The notes beneath the pieces were generated by a model that searched no databases, was not told the origin of the DNA, and was given only the letters and a program-made list of their open reading frames with translations. Below are positions 27,091 through 35,795 of a stretch of DNA of 64,000 nt, piece by piece. The stretch is taken from the NCBI RefSeq assembly GCF_024298865.1, contig NZ_CP101162.1, positions 124,001-188,000 on the forward strand, given 5' to 3'. Source of the DNA: Halorarius halobius. GTDB taxonomy: Archaea > Halobacteriota > Halobacteria > Halobacteriales > Haloarculaceae. Position 1 is the first letter of the stretch. Every line of letters starts with the position of its first letter. Position numbers and translations under genes: made by a program.

Positions 27091-28604
27091 AGAATCTCAT
27101 GCCGTTTCGAGGCAGAGCCCTCGGCCTCAAGGAGCGAGGGCTTCCGATACGTCGGAACCACGACGCGAGTAGGCCCGGGAGGAAGCCGACACTCCGCGAC
27201 ACAAACCACGGTACAGTAGCCGCCCGACTTCCGGATTATTAAGTACCCATCGACACACATCTGAAGTATGGAGGTCAGACGTACCGCGCCGGTCAAACTC
27301 GTCGTTCCCGACGAGTGTCACGAGGACCTCCACGAAACTGCCGAGCAATTTCTCTACTGCGCCAATGAGGCCAGTGACTACTGTTGGGACAACACCGACT
27401 ACGAAGACTGCATCACTTCGAATACGAAAGCCAGAGACGCACTCTACGACCGTCTCCGCGAGGAAACCGACCTGACGGCAAACCTCGTCCAAGAAGCCAT
27501 CCGTCGCGCTGTTCACGCTGTCGATAGCGGTGTTGATCGCTGGAAGAAGGGCAAACGGACGAACAAGCCAGCGTTCACATCGTGGAGTATGGTCTACGAC
27601 AAACGCAGTGCCACGTTCTATCGGAACAAGATCTCGCTCTCGACGGTGAACGGACGCATTGAGTGTGAGTTTGAACTCCCAGCAGATAGTCCAACACCAT
27701 ACGAGGAGTACGTGCTGTCCGAAGAGTACGAATTTCGGACGAGTACACTCCAGTACGACCAAGCTGCTGACGAATTTTACTTCCACGTCAAAACACGGAA
27801 AGTAACTGACGAAGGCGAGGCTGTTGAAATTGAGGAGTCCGACGGTACTGAGCACCAGACAGTCCTCGGTGTCGACCTCGGTGTAAACAGTCTCGCCGTC
27901 GCCAGCACGGGCACGTTCTGGAGTGGTGACGAGTACGACCACTGGATACAAGAGTTCGAGAAACGTCGGACGGAGATGCAACAGCGCGGTACGCAGGCCG
28001 CCCACAACGCTCTGCTTCGGCTTGGAAAGCGTGAACGAGCATGGCGAAAACAGTACATCCACACGGTTGCCAATGAGATTGTCTCGGAGACGGTTGAACA
28101 CGAGTGTGACGTAATCGTGTTCGAGGAGTTGACTGATATCCGAGAGCGACTGCCTCAGGCTGACTGGCATCATATCTGGGCGTTCCGCCGCCTCGTCGAG
28201 TACGTTGAGTACAAAGCTCCAGAACGCGGTGTCACTGTTGAGAAGGTGGAACCAGACCACACGAGCCAGCGGTGTTCCCACACCAACTGTGGTTTCACTC
28301 ACGAAGCCAATCGGGATGGCGAGCAGTTCCGGTGTCTAAAGTGTGGGTACGAACTCAATGCGGACTATAACGGCGCGAAAAACATCGGGTTACGGTATAT
28401 GCGCAAGCGACAGCACAGCCTGCGTTCCTCGCCCACGTCGGGGAGCGTAGACGCACCAGTAGACGTGCGTATAAATGGTGGGACGTTGAACGGCGACGGC
28501 TATCGGCCACCCGCCGAGAGTTGATCGCCGGGAGTCCACATCAAAACTCCTCCCTCAAGGACCGAGGCGCGTATGCGCTGAGGGAGTAGGGAGGGGTAGT
28601 TTAC
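27091..28604 (+). mobile_element. IS200/IS605-type element carrying only tnpB
   Basis: The left boundary follows TTAC (27087-27090) and the right boundary is after TTTAC at 28604. Joining the flanks restores a continuous CACTTACAGAGTTC sequence, as expected for single-strand IS200/IS605 insertion without target duplication. Subterminal hairpins are visible: GCCCTCG...CGAGGGC near 27117 and CTCCCTCA...TGAGGGAG near 28550-28590. No tnpA is present, so it depends on a transposase supplied elsewhere. Confidence 0.6.
27268..28524 (+). CDS. tnpB: TnpB RNA-guided endonuclease (IS200/IS605 OrfB)
   Basis: 418 aa. RuvC-like triad complete: D in VLGVDLGVNSLA (about 204), E in VIVFEELTDI (about 285), D in NADYNGAKNIG (near 370). 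The zinc ribbon is CSHTNCGF...CLKCGYE. TnpB proteins cut DNA guided by an ωRNA encoded at the element's right end; here that would overlap the region up to 28604, where the CTCCCTCA...TGAGGGAG hairpin lies. The C-terminal tail (GTLNGDGYRPPAES) is typical of haloarchaeal copies. Confidence 0.9.
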   Translation: MEVRRTAPVKLVVPDECHEDLHETAEQFLYCANEASDYCWDNTDYEDCITSNTKARDALYDRLREETDLTANLVQEAIRRAVHAVDSGVDRWKKGKRTNKPAFTSWSMVYDKRSATFYRNKISLSTVNGRIECEFELPADSPTPYEEYVLSEEYEFRTSTLQYDQAADEFYFHVKTRKVTDEGEAVEIEESDGTEHQTVLGVDLGVNSLAVASTGTFWSGDEYDHWIQEFEKRRTEMQQRGTQAAHNALLRLGKRERAWRKQYIHTVANEIVSETVEHECDVIVFEELTDIRERLPQADWHHIWAFRRLVEYVEYKAPERGVTVEKVEPDHTSQRCSHTNCGFTHEANRDGEQFRCLKCGYELNADYNGAKNIGLRYMRKRQHSLRSSPTSGSVDAPVDVRINGGTLNGDGYRPPAES

Positions 28605-28977
28605 AGAGTTCGCTGTGGCTGTATGCGTAGAGGATGACACCTACTGACCCGTGAACTTCGATGTCCTCCTCCTGTGCAGTCTTCCAAGCGTCCAAGTCGT
28701 CGGTCAATAGCACGGCATTTCGATCCGCACACAGCACCAGCGCGGCCGTCTCACCAGAATCGAGGTGCGGATACGTCGCGTCGTCATACTCGACTTGCTC
28801 GACGGTGAACTCCAATTCCGAGGTGTCTGTCGAGTCGCGTTCGAGTTCTGTGAGGACCGTCTCTAGGATACAAATTTCTCCGACCAACTCAAGCAAATGC
28901 AATACATCGGCTTCGGCCAGATGAATCCGCGGCCCTGTATCGGTGACAACGAGTCTGCTCAAGCGTGGAGGCCCCAC
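28555..28977 (-). CDS. PIN-domain toxin with IS-derived C-terminus
   Basis: 140 aa. PIN-like features: VVTDTGPRIHLAEA near the N-terminus, the central conserved E in LTELERD, LDSGETAALVLCADRN and a DD pair in LLTDDLDAWK. These are VapC/DUF3368-type RNase toxins. The last 14 residues (LPLPTPSAHTRLGP) are read from the end of the IS200/IS605 element; without the insertion the frame would end ELCK-stop. It overlaps the antitoxin gene by 19 bp. Whether the altered tail impairs activity is unknown. Confidence 0.7.
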   Translation of the reverse strand: MGPPRLSRLVVTDTGPRIHLAEADVLHLLELVGEICILETVLTELERDSTDTSELEFTVEQVEYDDATYPHLDSGETAALVLCADRNAVLLTDDLDAWKTAQEEDIEVHGSVGVILYAYSHSELCKLPLPTPSAHTRLGP

Positions 28978-29213
28978 TCCACGTCTTCTTCGATCGCGTC
29001 GCGAGCGGAGTCGACTTGGTCGACAACATCTGCGCCGAGTTCGTCGACCGCCTCCTCACGTGTGAGGTCGCCATCGAGGTATCGGCTGATAATCATATCG
29101 CGGTAGAGCGCCTCGACGCCCGTCTCGACGGCCTGTTGAATCACCTCGGATTCATCGATGCCGAGGTGTTGGGCGAGTTCCCGCACTCGGTCGGAGACGC
29201 TATCGGTTGCCAT
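28959..29213 (-). CDS. Antitoxin of a VapBC-like pair
   Basis: 84 aa, helical. The N-terminal VSDRVRELAQHLGIDESEVIQQAVETG resembles a ribbon-helix-helix or UPF0175-like DNA-binding part; the C-terminal helix (TREEAVDELGADVVDQVDSA) would wrap the toxin. The gene precedes and overlaps the PIN toxin. One GTGGGGTAAC box lies 56 bp upstream. Confidence 0.7.
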   Translation of the reverse strand: MATDSVSDRVRELAQHLGIDESEVIQQAVETGVEALYRDMIISRYLDGDLTREEAVDELGADVVDQVDSARDAIEEDVEWGLHA

Positions 29214-29570
29214 ATGCCCGTGTTAGGACCCAACCGGTATAACTGTCATAGCGATAGTGACGGCCTATGTGGGGTAACACTCCCGTGATTAGAACCGAGT
29301 CCCCCGGAAAAGTCCATTAATTTGGCACCAGCCACTACGAGATGGCACGAGGTGGATTCGATGACTGGCGACGAGTAGACGGTACGGATACAGACTGGAT
29401 GTTTTCAACTTGCCCTGAGGTCTGGAACGGTGACGCCGAGTGGTGGATTCACTGCTCACCCGGACGGGTTCGAGGCCGAGTTCATGGACAAGCCCGCTTC
29501 ATGAATCATTACATGCGAACATCTTATGTTCCATGAGACGCTACATCCACACAACATCAGGAGGGTCAGG
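29214..29570. other. Gap with a single GTGGGGTAAC box and a promoter
   Basis: GTGGGGTAAC occurs at 29269-29278, matching one arm of the paired boxes elsewhere, without a partner arm at the usual distance. A 64-residue open frame at 29342-29536 (GGFDDWRRVDGTDTDWMF) has mildly protein-like composition but no family or ribosome-binding support. The downstream antitoxin has a purine-rich GGAGGGTCAGG just before its ATG. Confidence 0.3.
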
Positions 29571-29903
29571 ATGAGTAGCAACGACACCAAACACGTCCAA
29601 ACTGAGTTGAACGAGGAGGAGTACGAGCGATTTCGGGAGTTCGCTGAGGAACACGGACTGTCGCTCAAAGAAGCCAGTCACGAGGCGTTGATTGAGTGGG
29701 TCGAACGCCAGCAACAGGCCAATCCGAATGATGCAGCCTTTACGGTTCTCGATGATCTCGATGATTCGTCGCTCCCACGGACGGCACAGACAGACGCCAG
29801 AGAAGAAGACGATCTCGTTGACGAGTGGCACGGCAACGATGAATCGTTCGTTCTCGCTGAGGACCCGCCTCGAACTCCTAACTCTGATGGCAGACCCAGT
29901 TGA
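29571..29903 (+). CDS. Antitoxin-like protein of a second PIN pair
   Basis: 110 aa from MSSNDTKHVQTEL. The RHH-like start (TELNEEEYERFREFAEEHGLSLKEASHEALIEWV) is typical of DNA-binding antitoxins, followed by an acidic flexible tail that would bind the toxin. ATG 29571 follows GGAGGGTCAGG; the in-frame ATG at 29526 is less likely. It overlaps the toxin start by 17 bp. Confidence 0.7.
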   Translation: MSSNDTKHVQTELNEEEYERFREFAEEHGLSLKEASHEALIEWVERQQQANPNDAAFTVLDDLDDSSLPRTAQTDAREEDDLVDEWHGNDESFVLAEDPPRTPNSDGRPS

Positions 29904-30384
29904 GACACCGATTGGGACGGTCACTGCTGAACATTTTCGACCGGGTTCGATTCGTCATCAGGCCGTCTGTGGCCCGAAGTTTCTCTATGCGCTGTTCAAT
30001 CCGCAGGATCAGATGCATCCCGTCTCACGTGCATTCATGGATTTTGTCCGCGACGGCGACCTCCCATATCGGCGACTGGTCGTGAACGACCATATCGTCG
30101 ACGAAGCTGCTACCCGACTCAAAAAACAGGCATCGATGCGAAACGCTGCGACGTTTCTGACGACGCTCGATAAGAGTGATCTCTATCAACTCGAATCAGT
30201 TACTCCAGAGGTATTCAGTGATGCGACAGACACGTTCATCGAGTGGACCGACCTCGATGCATCCTTGACTGACTTCATCGTCGCGTCACACATGGCCGAG
30301 CTAGAGGTTGATCACATCCTCACGTACGACCGGCATTATGACGCCTTCGACGTGACGACGCTCCCCTATCGGAGACACGAGTGA
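29887..30384 (+). CDS. PIN-domain toxin
   Basis: 165 aa from MADPVETPIG. The first PIN acid is not in the usual VDTN context; the protein shows GPKFLYALFN, the conserved VVNDHIVDEAATRLKK and a C-terminal SLTDFIVASHMAELEVDHILTYDRHYD, the VapC-like active-site part. Start chosen for overlap with the antitoxin (29571-29903). Upstream in-frame ATGs lie inside the antitoxin and are not used. Predicted RNase toxin. Confidence 0.7.
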   Translation: MADPVETPIGTVTAEHFRPGSIRHQAVCGPKFLYALFNPQDQMHPVSRAFMDFVRDGDLPYRRLVVNDHIVDEAATRLKKQASMRNAATFLTTLDKSDLYQLESVTPEVFSDATDTFIEWTDLDASLTDFIVASHMAELEVDHILTYDRHYDAFDVTTLPYRRHE

Positions 30385-30389
30385 GAGCT

Positions 30390-30596
30390 ATGACTGAATC
30401 TGCACAGCATTTAGCAGAGAACTACACCTACGCAGTCTTCTAGAACTACATCAGTGAATCACCGGGCTATGCTGGCAAGGTGATAGTTGCCATCTATGCT
30501 TATCCTTCAATCCACGACACCTACATCTGGAACGACAACGACGAAATCGAACTTGTCCAACCGGAGAGCGCCAAGACTGGAGGTGATGAACAGTGA
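30390..30596 (+). pseudogene. Small gene interrupted by an amber codon
   Basis: ATG 30390 reads MTESAQHLAENYTYAVF, TAG at 30441-30443, then NYISESPGYAGKVIVAIYAY through to TGA 30594-30596 in the same frame. Coding character is equal on both sides, so one nonsense mutation is the simplest explanation. Its end overlaps the next gene by GTGA, showing it was part of an operon. Family not recognised. Confidence 0.5.
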
Positions 30597-30889
30597 AAGA
30601 AGAACAAGTACCGGACGACAGCAGCGATACATTATCGTTAGACGAGAGCAACGAGTTGTACGGTTACGGAGTGTTCAACGTCCACGCCAACTGTTTCGTT
30701 GACCTGCCGGAACCGATGAGTGGAAGACCGAGTACGCCCGACCACGTCACCAAGGACGATCCTGAAGGACTTCTTGACAAGGTAACGCACGACCACAGGC
30801 TTGATTCAGTAAGTCATCTCAGGATTGTTGAAATCCGTTTAGCGAACGAAGCCGACAGAAAGGCAGCCAGAGAAGTGAAAGGTCAGTGA
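30593..30889 (+). CDS. Hypothetical protein of a decayed operon
   Basis: 98 aa from GTG 30593, overlapping the preceding gene by 4 bp and the following broken gene by 4 bp (GTGA at 30886). Contains ELYGYGVFNVHANCFVDLPE and a basic helical C-terminus. No recognised domain. The tight coupling indicates a three-gene unit in which both neighbours are disrupted. Confidence 0.55.
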   Translation: MKEEQVPDDSSDTLSLDESNELYGYGVFNVHANCFVDLPEPMSGRPSTPDHVTKDDPEGLLDKVTHDHRLDSVSHLRIVEIRLANEADRKAAREVKGQ

Positions 30890-31046
30890 ATCCTTACGAA
30901 GAAGCCTACCCGGACGAAGTGGAAAACTGGAAGAAGACTTCAACCACTCCTTCAAGGCTTGGGAGGACGGGAAGCTCTCCCGCCCCGGTCTTGCCGAGGA
31001 AGTCCTCTTCCCAGAGATCACGCCGAAACCGGTTGACTTCGTTTAG
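30886..31046 (+). pseudogene. Frameshifted hypothetical gene, third in the operon
   Basis: GTG 30886 reads MNPYEEAYPDEVENW; after 30932 the frame must shift by one base to continue EDFNHSFKAWEDGKLSRPGL and EEVLFPEITPKPVDFV up to TAG 31044-31046. A single-base deletion explains this. The 3' end runs into a nuclease fragment on the other strand, so the last residues may not be native. Confidence 0.45.
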
Positions 31047-31190
31047 TGCGATGATATCGGGGCATTCAGCGTTTTCGTCGATATACTGGAGCTGGTTTTC
31101 AATCCGTTCAATTGGTGTGTGGTAGGGAAACGCTCCTTGAACGTTCCACGACAACACGTTCATTCGCGTGGGTTCAAACACCGGCTCCAT
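31030..31190 (-). pseudogene. N-terminal fragment of an endonuclease/exonuclease/phosphatase protein
   Basis: Minus strand from about 31163 reads MNVLSWNVQGAFPYHTPIER and IENQLQYIDENAECPDIIAL then NEVNRF: the opening strand and the catalytic NEV-type glutamate of the EEP family. After NEVNRFRRDLW the match stops and the frame becomes the reverse of the plus-strand gene. The rest of the enzyme is missing, so this is a truncated remnant at a recombination joint. Confidence 0.55.
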
Positions 31191-31274
31191 AATGGTTAGG
31201 TAGGTGACTCTTGAGCGCTTCAGCAGTTATGTCGCTAAAATTCTAAACTGACTCCGTGGAAATCCCTGTCAATC

Positions 31275-31922
31275 CTATACGGGATCTGAGTTAGGGATTG
31301 CAAACTCCGAGCGAAGGTCTCCATCATCGTCGAAGTTGGCAAACAGGGTTCCGTTCGGCATTCGAGCAATTCGGACAGTATGGTAGATATCGGCACAAGA
31401 AGGTACAGTGTTAGCACAGAACATCGTCGCTGCCGTTGCTGCCAGAATTCCGCTCGTGAACCACATTACTATGACACAGAGAATGCTCAACAAAACGAAT
31501 GGAGTGATTAGTGTCAAAATGTTCTCTCTCCGGGTAATGCTCTCTGCGTAGATCACTATGCTCGGGTTCTTCAATCCTAAATGGCTTCTCCACTCAAACC
31601 GCGGATTATAGCCCTCGAGTGCTGAGACAGCATAGTGAACCCCCTCATGCAAAGCAATAATCACGGAACCAGAAGCAAGTAGCCAGATAACGAGTGCGAG
31701 AAGAACACCAAGCAAGAAGGCGATAGGATATTCAGTAAGACCGAGTCTGTTCCCGAATTCAATACTCATAGCCGAAAATTCTGACGCACCTTCCACTAAT
31801 TCCGACCGTGTTAAAACAACGACTGGTAGGGTTAGCACCAGCGCGATCCCGACTATCAGCTTGTTATCGATTTCGTAAGGTCTCGGGTTAGTATACCCAG
31901 TTGGTGGCCAGCTCTCAGACAC
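31275..31922 (-). CDS. DUF3267-type membrane zinc metallopeptidase
   Basis: 215 aa with four membrane segments. HEGVH (an HExxH motif) lies after the second segment (SGSVIIALHEGVHYAVSALEGY), and CANTVPSCADIYHTVRI follows the last, a layout matching DUF3267 putative zincin peptidases. It likely cleaves membrane substrates. Isolated gene with AT-rich flanks. Confidence 0.7.
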   Translation of the reverse strand: MSESWPPTGYTNPRPYEIDNKLIVGIALVLTLPVVVLTRSELVEGASEFSAMSIEFGNRLGLTEYPIAFLLGVLLALVIWLLASGSVIIALHEGVHYAVSALEGYNPRFEWRSHLGLKNPSIVIYAESITRRENILTLITPFVLLSILCVIVMWFTSGILAATAATMFCANTVPSCADIYHTVRIARMPNGTLFANFDDDGDLRSEFAIPNSDPV

Positions 31923-32024
31923 TACCGATCATACGACATAATGAAATATAGGCATTTTCCCAATGACTCCGCAGAACTAGATTAGTAGTCAAGTCGTTCA
32001 TATCTACAAACCGGCTCATTCACT

Positions 32025-33239
32025 TTACTTGGAAGAAGGAGATGTGGTCCGCTGGAGATGAAGTTCAACCGTCGTCCCGGACGACCCTGCAGTTACGTCG
32101 ATCTCACCGTCAAGGTTGGTTATTATCCAGTATACAAGCGCGAGTCCAAGACCGCTCCCGTGGTCTAATGCTGTCTCACTCGCACCGGTGAGGATTCGGC
32201 GTTCACTTGCAGGTAGTCCAGAGCCCTCATCCTCGATCTGCACCGTCGTTTGATCGGACCTGCGATAGACATCCACCGCTATTGCCGGGTTACTTCCGGT
32301 GTGTTTGGCCGCATTCGATAGTAGTTCGGAAACTGCATCTGAAAGCTGTGGAGCTGCAAATGAATTGGCTTCCTCAGGGATATCGAGTGAGATGTTCACT
32401 GAAGGGTGTTCATCACGAACCTCGGTGACCGCCTCATTTACTAACGGAACGATATCCATCGGCCGTGCGACTGGAACGGAGCGCGTCAACTCTTCCAACT
32501 CCCGGCTTTTTTCCGCGAGAGAAAGCAACTCCGTACTCGCCGATTCGATGGTTGAGGCAAACCCGTTTTCCTCTCCGGACGTACGCTCTTTCAGCAGTTG
32601 CGCGTTCCCCTGAACGACATTTAACTCGTTCCGGAGGTTGTGGCGGAGCACGCGATTGAGCACCGAAATCAAACGGTTCCGATTGCTGAGGTCCTTTTCA
32701 TACTGAGATTCTTCGAGTACCTTCCGAAGCACCTGCCCGGCTAACTCTATGAAAATGAGTTCAGCATCAGAGAAGGGCTCTTCCCGTGTCTCCGGATCGA
32801 CGAAGCAGATCGTCCCGTATGGCTCACCGAATACATCAATGCGTATCCCAAGGTAGGTATCCAGCTGATGGAGCTGATACGCGGGGTCGTCAGCCCAGCC
32901 CTGATTGCCAGCGTCGTGTAACGCAAGCGGTGTAGACTGTTGAATTGTCCGACGGCAGTACGAATCACTTAGCTTTGCGGTGAGACCATCTGGATATGGG
33001 CCATCAGGCGAGTCCGTTGAGCCAATGACTTCCCACCGGTTCTCCTCTTCGTCAATATCGGTGATGTGTCCATGTTCGATGCCGAGATAGTTCGCCCCGA
33101 GTTCAACCACACGGTCTATCGCCTGTTTTCGGGACTGGTGTTGATGCAAGAGCGCATAGAGTTCGCTCCGCGCTTCCTCATCAGTAAGAGAACCGGAACT
33201 CTCGGTGTGGTTCACTGAAGAGCTCTCCCTGCTATTCAA
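32025..33239 (-). CDS. GAF-domain sensor histidine kinase
   Basis: 404 aa, cytoplasmic. GAF domain about 25-175 (SRKQAIDRVVELGANYLGIEH, YGTICFVDPE), dimerisation helix with H200 in RHNLRNELNV, N-box SELLSNAAKHT (N309), G-box EDEGSGLP and a second glycine loop HGSGLGLAL. This is the HNLRN subclass common in haloarchaea. No receiver domain in the protein or nearby. It is one of four kinases in 32-39.4 kb. Confidence 0.85.
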   Translation of the reverse strand: MNSRESSSVNHTESSGSLTDEEARSELYALLHQHQSRKQAIDRVVELGANYLGIEHGHITDIDEEENRWEVIGSTDSPDGPYPDGLTAKLSDSYCRRTIQQSTPLALHDAGNQGWADDPAYQLHQLDTYLGIRIDVFGEPYGTICFVDPETREEPFSDAELIFIELAGQVLRKVLEESQYEKDLSNRNRLISVLNRVLRHNLRNELNVVQGNAQLLKERTSGEENGFASTIESASTELLSLAEKSRELEELTRSVPVARPMDIVPLVNEAVTEVRDEHPSVNISLDIPEEANSFAAPQLSDAVSELLSNAAKHTGSNPAIAVDVYRRSDQTTVQIEDEGSGLPASERRILTGASETALDHGSGLGLALVYWIITNLDGEIDVTAGSSGTTVELHLQRTTSPSSK

Positions 33240-33406
33240 CAGTGGCGTCAGACAAATAAGACTAGCCCCGATGGCGACAGCATGCGGTTCACATCAGCTT
33301 CAGGAGTGAATGCCGTGAGAGATATGCGTCCTATATCCAGCACGGACAATACCGACCTCACCTACCACTGTCAGAAGTAACATGCGAGAAACAGAGACTA
33401 TAGCAA

Positions 33407-34441
33407 TCACTGGATTTCGACGCCAGTAAACTCAAATCGCGTGCCACCGGACTCGCTTTCAGTCAGAGCGATGTCCCACCCATGTGCTTCCGCGAGCCGC
33501 TGTACGATAGCTAATCCAAATCCAGTTCCATCAGACGCAGATGAGTACCCTGGATCAAAGACCGCATCCTGTTCACCTTCAGGAATGCCCGGCCCATCAT
33601 CTTCAAAGTAGATCGAATGTTCGTCTGCCTGGCCGATCCGAACAGTAACATCGTCTCCACCGTGTTCGACGGCATTGCGAAGCAGGTTCTCACAGATGTG
33701 CCGTACTCGGTCGGGATCCGCACGGATCGTGATGTCGTCTTCAATTTCCAACGTGGCTTCGGAGGTGTCAACCATCTCCCAACACTTGCCAATCGTACTC
33801 ACGAAGTTGACCGGTTCCATCTCGCCTACTCGTTGACCGTTACGAGCGAGCGTCAGGGTATCCTCAACGATCTCTTCCATCCGATCCAATGCAGTCTGTA
33901 GTGAATCGATATGTTCGCTCTCGCATTCCTGTTCAAGGAGTGCTGCTCGACCTTGCGCGACGTTCAGCGGGTTCCGCAAATCATGTGAGACAACGCTGGT
34001 AAACTCATCGAGCTGCTCGTTCTGGCGCTGGAGTTCACGTTGCCGACGGAGCCGCTCCGAGATATTCCGGAATACGCCGTGGAAGAGCGGCTGGTCCTCC
34101 TCTGTGTCTTCGATAGCCCACGCATTGATCTCGATTGGGATCTGGTCGCCATCAGCCGTGACTGCGAACACGGGTGATCCATCGTCAAATTGGGAAATGA
34201 CCGCTGGTTGCCGCTCAGAATGCGTTTCGAAGAGGTGTTCATACCGCTCCCGTTCGTCGGCCGGGTGGAGAGCAAGTATGTCCATCGAGCGTAACTCCTC
34301 TTGCGTGTAGCCGAAGAACTCTTCAGCCGCTTGATTTACCTCAACGATATCGCCCGTCTCGGGGTTAGCAATCACAATCGCATCCGGCGAACTTTTGATG
34401 AGTCCCCGGAGATTCGAATCTTCCCTTGCATCAGGAGACAT
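33407..34441 (-). CDS. PAS-domain sensor histidine kinase
   Basis: 344 aa. PAS domain about 12-130 (IKSSPDAIVIANPETGDIVE ... FHGVFRNISER), phosphoacceptor H153 in SHDLRNPLN, N-box ENLLRNAVEHGG, G-boxes EDDGPGIP and DGTGFGLAI. It is closely similar to the kinase at 38368 (shared SHDLRNPLNVAQ, ECES motif and GEMEPV/SEMEPV), pointing to duplication. No membrane segments. Confidence 0.85.
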   Translation of the reverse strand: MSPDAREDSNLRGLIKSSPDAIVIANPETGDIVEVNQAAEEFFGYTQEELRSMDILALHPADERERYEHLFETHSERQPAVISQFDDGSPVFAVTADGDQIPIEINAWAIEDTEEDQPLFHGVFRNISERLRRQRELQRQNEQLDEFTSVVSHDLRNPLNVAQGRAALLEQECESEHIDSLQTALDRMEEIVEDTLTLARNGQRVGEMEPVNFVSTIGKCWEMVDTSEATLEIEDDITIRADPDRVRHICENLLRNAVEHGGDDVTVRIGQADEHSIYFEDDGPGIPEGEQDAVFDPGYSSASDGTGFGLAIVQRLAEAHGWDIALTESESGGTRFEFTGVEIQ

Positions 34442-34670
34442 GGACTACGTTGCTGTTGAGTACGGTCACGTATAAAATGTCAAATTGAAATCGCTGATAA
34501 GCACCATCCCGCTGAATATGTGCTGTGGATCCAGCACGTACCGAATTATCTCCTCAGTAGCTGTCAGGATAGCGTGCTGCATAGAGCGAGTGTAATCAGC
34601 AGCCCGCCATCGTTCATTTCAATCCGCAAAACGACGAACTAGCCGTTCAGTAGGTGTGCGGAGGTCACCA

Positions 34671-35180
34671 TCAGTCGTCAGCGGCATACAGGGTGTCACG
34701 CCAGCTCCGCAGCCGAACCCGTTCATCTCGAACGTGGAAGAACCGGCCGACAAGGATCAGGAGTGCGGCGAGAACGACTGCCACAGGGACCCAGAGGAAG
34801 AGTCCGATCGCTCCGCCGAGGAAGAGGCTGGACCCTTCCGCGACAGCTGCCTGCCGTCCGGCGGCAAGCTGTGACCCGTACAGGATAACAGGTTTCAGTA
34901 GCACCTGAACGGCCAGCACGTAGCACCCGACCCCGAGGACTGCACTCGGCGTCTGCTTGTACGAGTAGTACGCCAAGGTTGCGGCTCCCACAACGAGGAA
35001 CGCCCACACCATCAGATGCAGATCGTAGACGGTTACCTGAACGCCGAGTGTGTTCCAGGCGGCGAACAGGGCGTTCAGAAGCGCCATCAACATCACGGTG
35101 GAGACAACGAGTGCACTCCGTTCTCTGAGCCGTCGCGTCAGGAAAATCGAGTCACTCCCCGATCTCGAATCCTGAGCCAT
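34671..35180 (-). CDS. Four-helix membrane protein, unknown
   Basis: 169 aa from MAQDSRSGSD, with four membrane segments (LVVSTVMLMALLNALFAAW, LMVWAFLVVGAATLAYYSY, VLGVGCYVLAVQVLLKPVIL, LGGAIGLFLWVPVAVVLAALLILV). ATG 35180 is preferred because upstream in-frame residues read into the neighbouring gene without homologous character. No recognised family. Confidence 0.6.
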   Translation of the reverse strand: MAQDSRSGSDSIFLTRRLRERSALVVSTVMLMALLNALFAAWNTLGVQVTVYDLHLMVWAFLVVGAATLAYYSYKQTPSAVLGVGCYVLAVQVLLKPVILYGSQLAAGRQAAVAEGSSLFLGGAIGLFLWVPVAVVLAALLILVGRFFHVRDERVRLRSWRDTLYAADD

Positions 35181-35310
35181 ACATAGTTGTAACGACCGAG
35201 AATCATAAATTTCTACGACTGTTCTCGATTCTGGTAACCCGTGTAATGGCGCTATGGACATGTCTCCCGTGGCAGGACAGTTGTGGGTATTGGACTCGCC
35301 GCGTGCGGTC

Positions 35311-35697
35311 TCACCGTTCTTCGAGGACGATCTCGCGGGCGTCGGCGACAAGCCCATGGGCTTCACTCATCGCATCGGCATCGAGCGCAACGACAGCGCC
35401 GACACCATCGGCGAGAACGAAATTCATCTCGACGACGTTCTCGAAGCACTTCACGTGACAGGTCAGGTCGCCGTGACCCTCGGAGAAGAGATTACCGTAG
35501 AAAGAGGTCGACAGTGATTCCATCCGTGAGTCATCGATCGCTCGTTCGATCTCGCGATCCGTATACTGATCGTCGATGTCCTCCCGGAGATACACCAGTT
35601 CGAACGTGGAGTGTTCGTATTTAACGATGCTCCGGAGGTGCTCGCCCGCCTGCTGTGTGAAGAATTCCTCGAGGCGGGACGCCATGTGTGTCGCCAT
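35311..35697 (-). CDS. Conserved haloarchaeal small protein
   Basis: 128 aa. Pattern GEHLRSIVKYEHSTFELVYL, then YTDREIERAIDDSRMES and FVLADGVGAVVALDADAM resembles a family of haloarchaeal proteins of unknown function often near signalling genes (I believe DUF7522). No catalytic motif is visible. Located between a membrane protein and a RecA-like gene, all on the minus strand. Confidence 0.6.
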   Translation of the reverse strand: MATHMASRLEEFFTQQAGEHLRSIVKYEHSTFELVYLREDIDDQYTDREIERAIDDSRMESLSTSFYGNLFSEGHGDLTCHVKCFENVVEMNFVLADGVGAVVALDADAMSEAHGLVADAREIVLEER

Positions 35698-35795
35698 CTC
35701 CTATTCCCGTGTTATCTATTGGCTGTATATAGTATTGATGGGGCGACACCTCTACCGATCCTGACAGTCATCTTCGGGACGTAGGACCGATCGAG

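Noticed and set aside
27127..28302. 391-residue frame opposite tnpB
   Set aside because: Antisense shadow of a complete TnpB with intact catalytic motifs.
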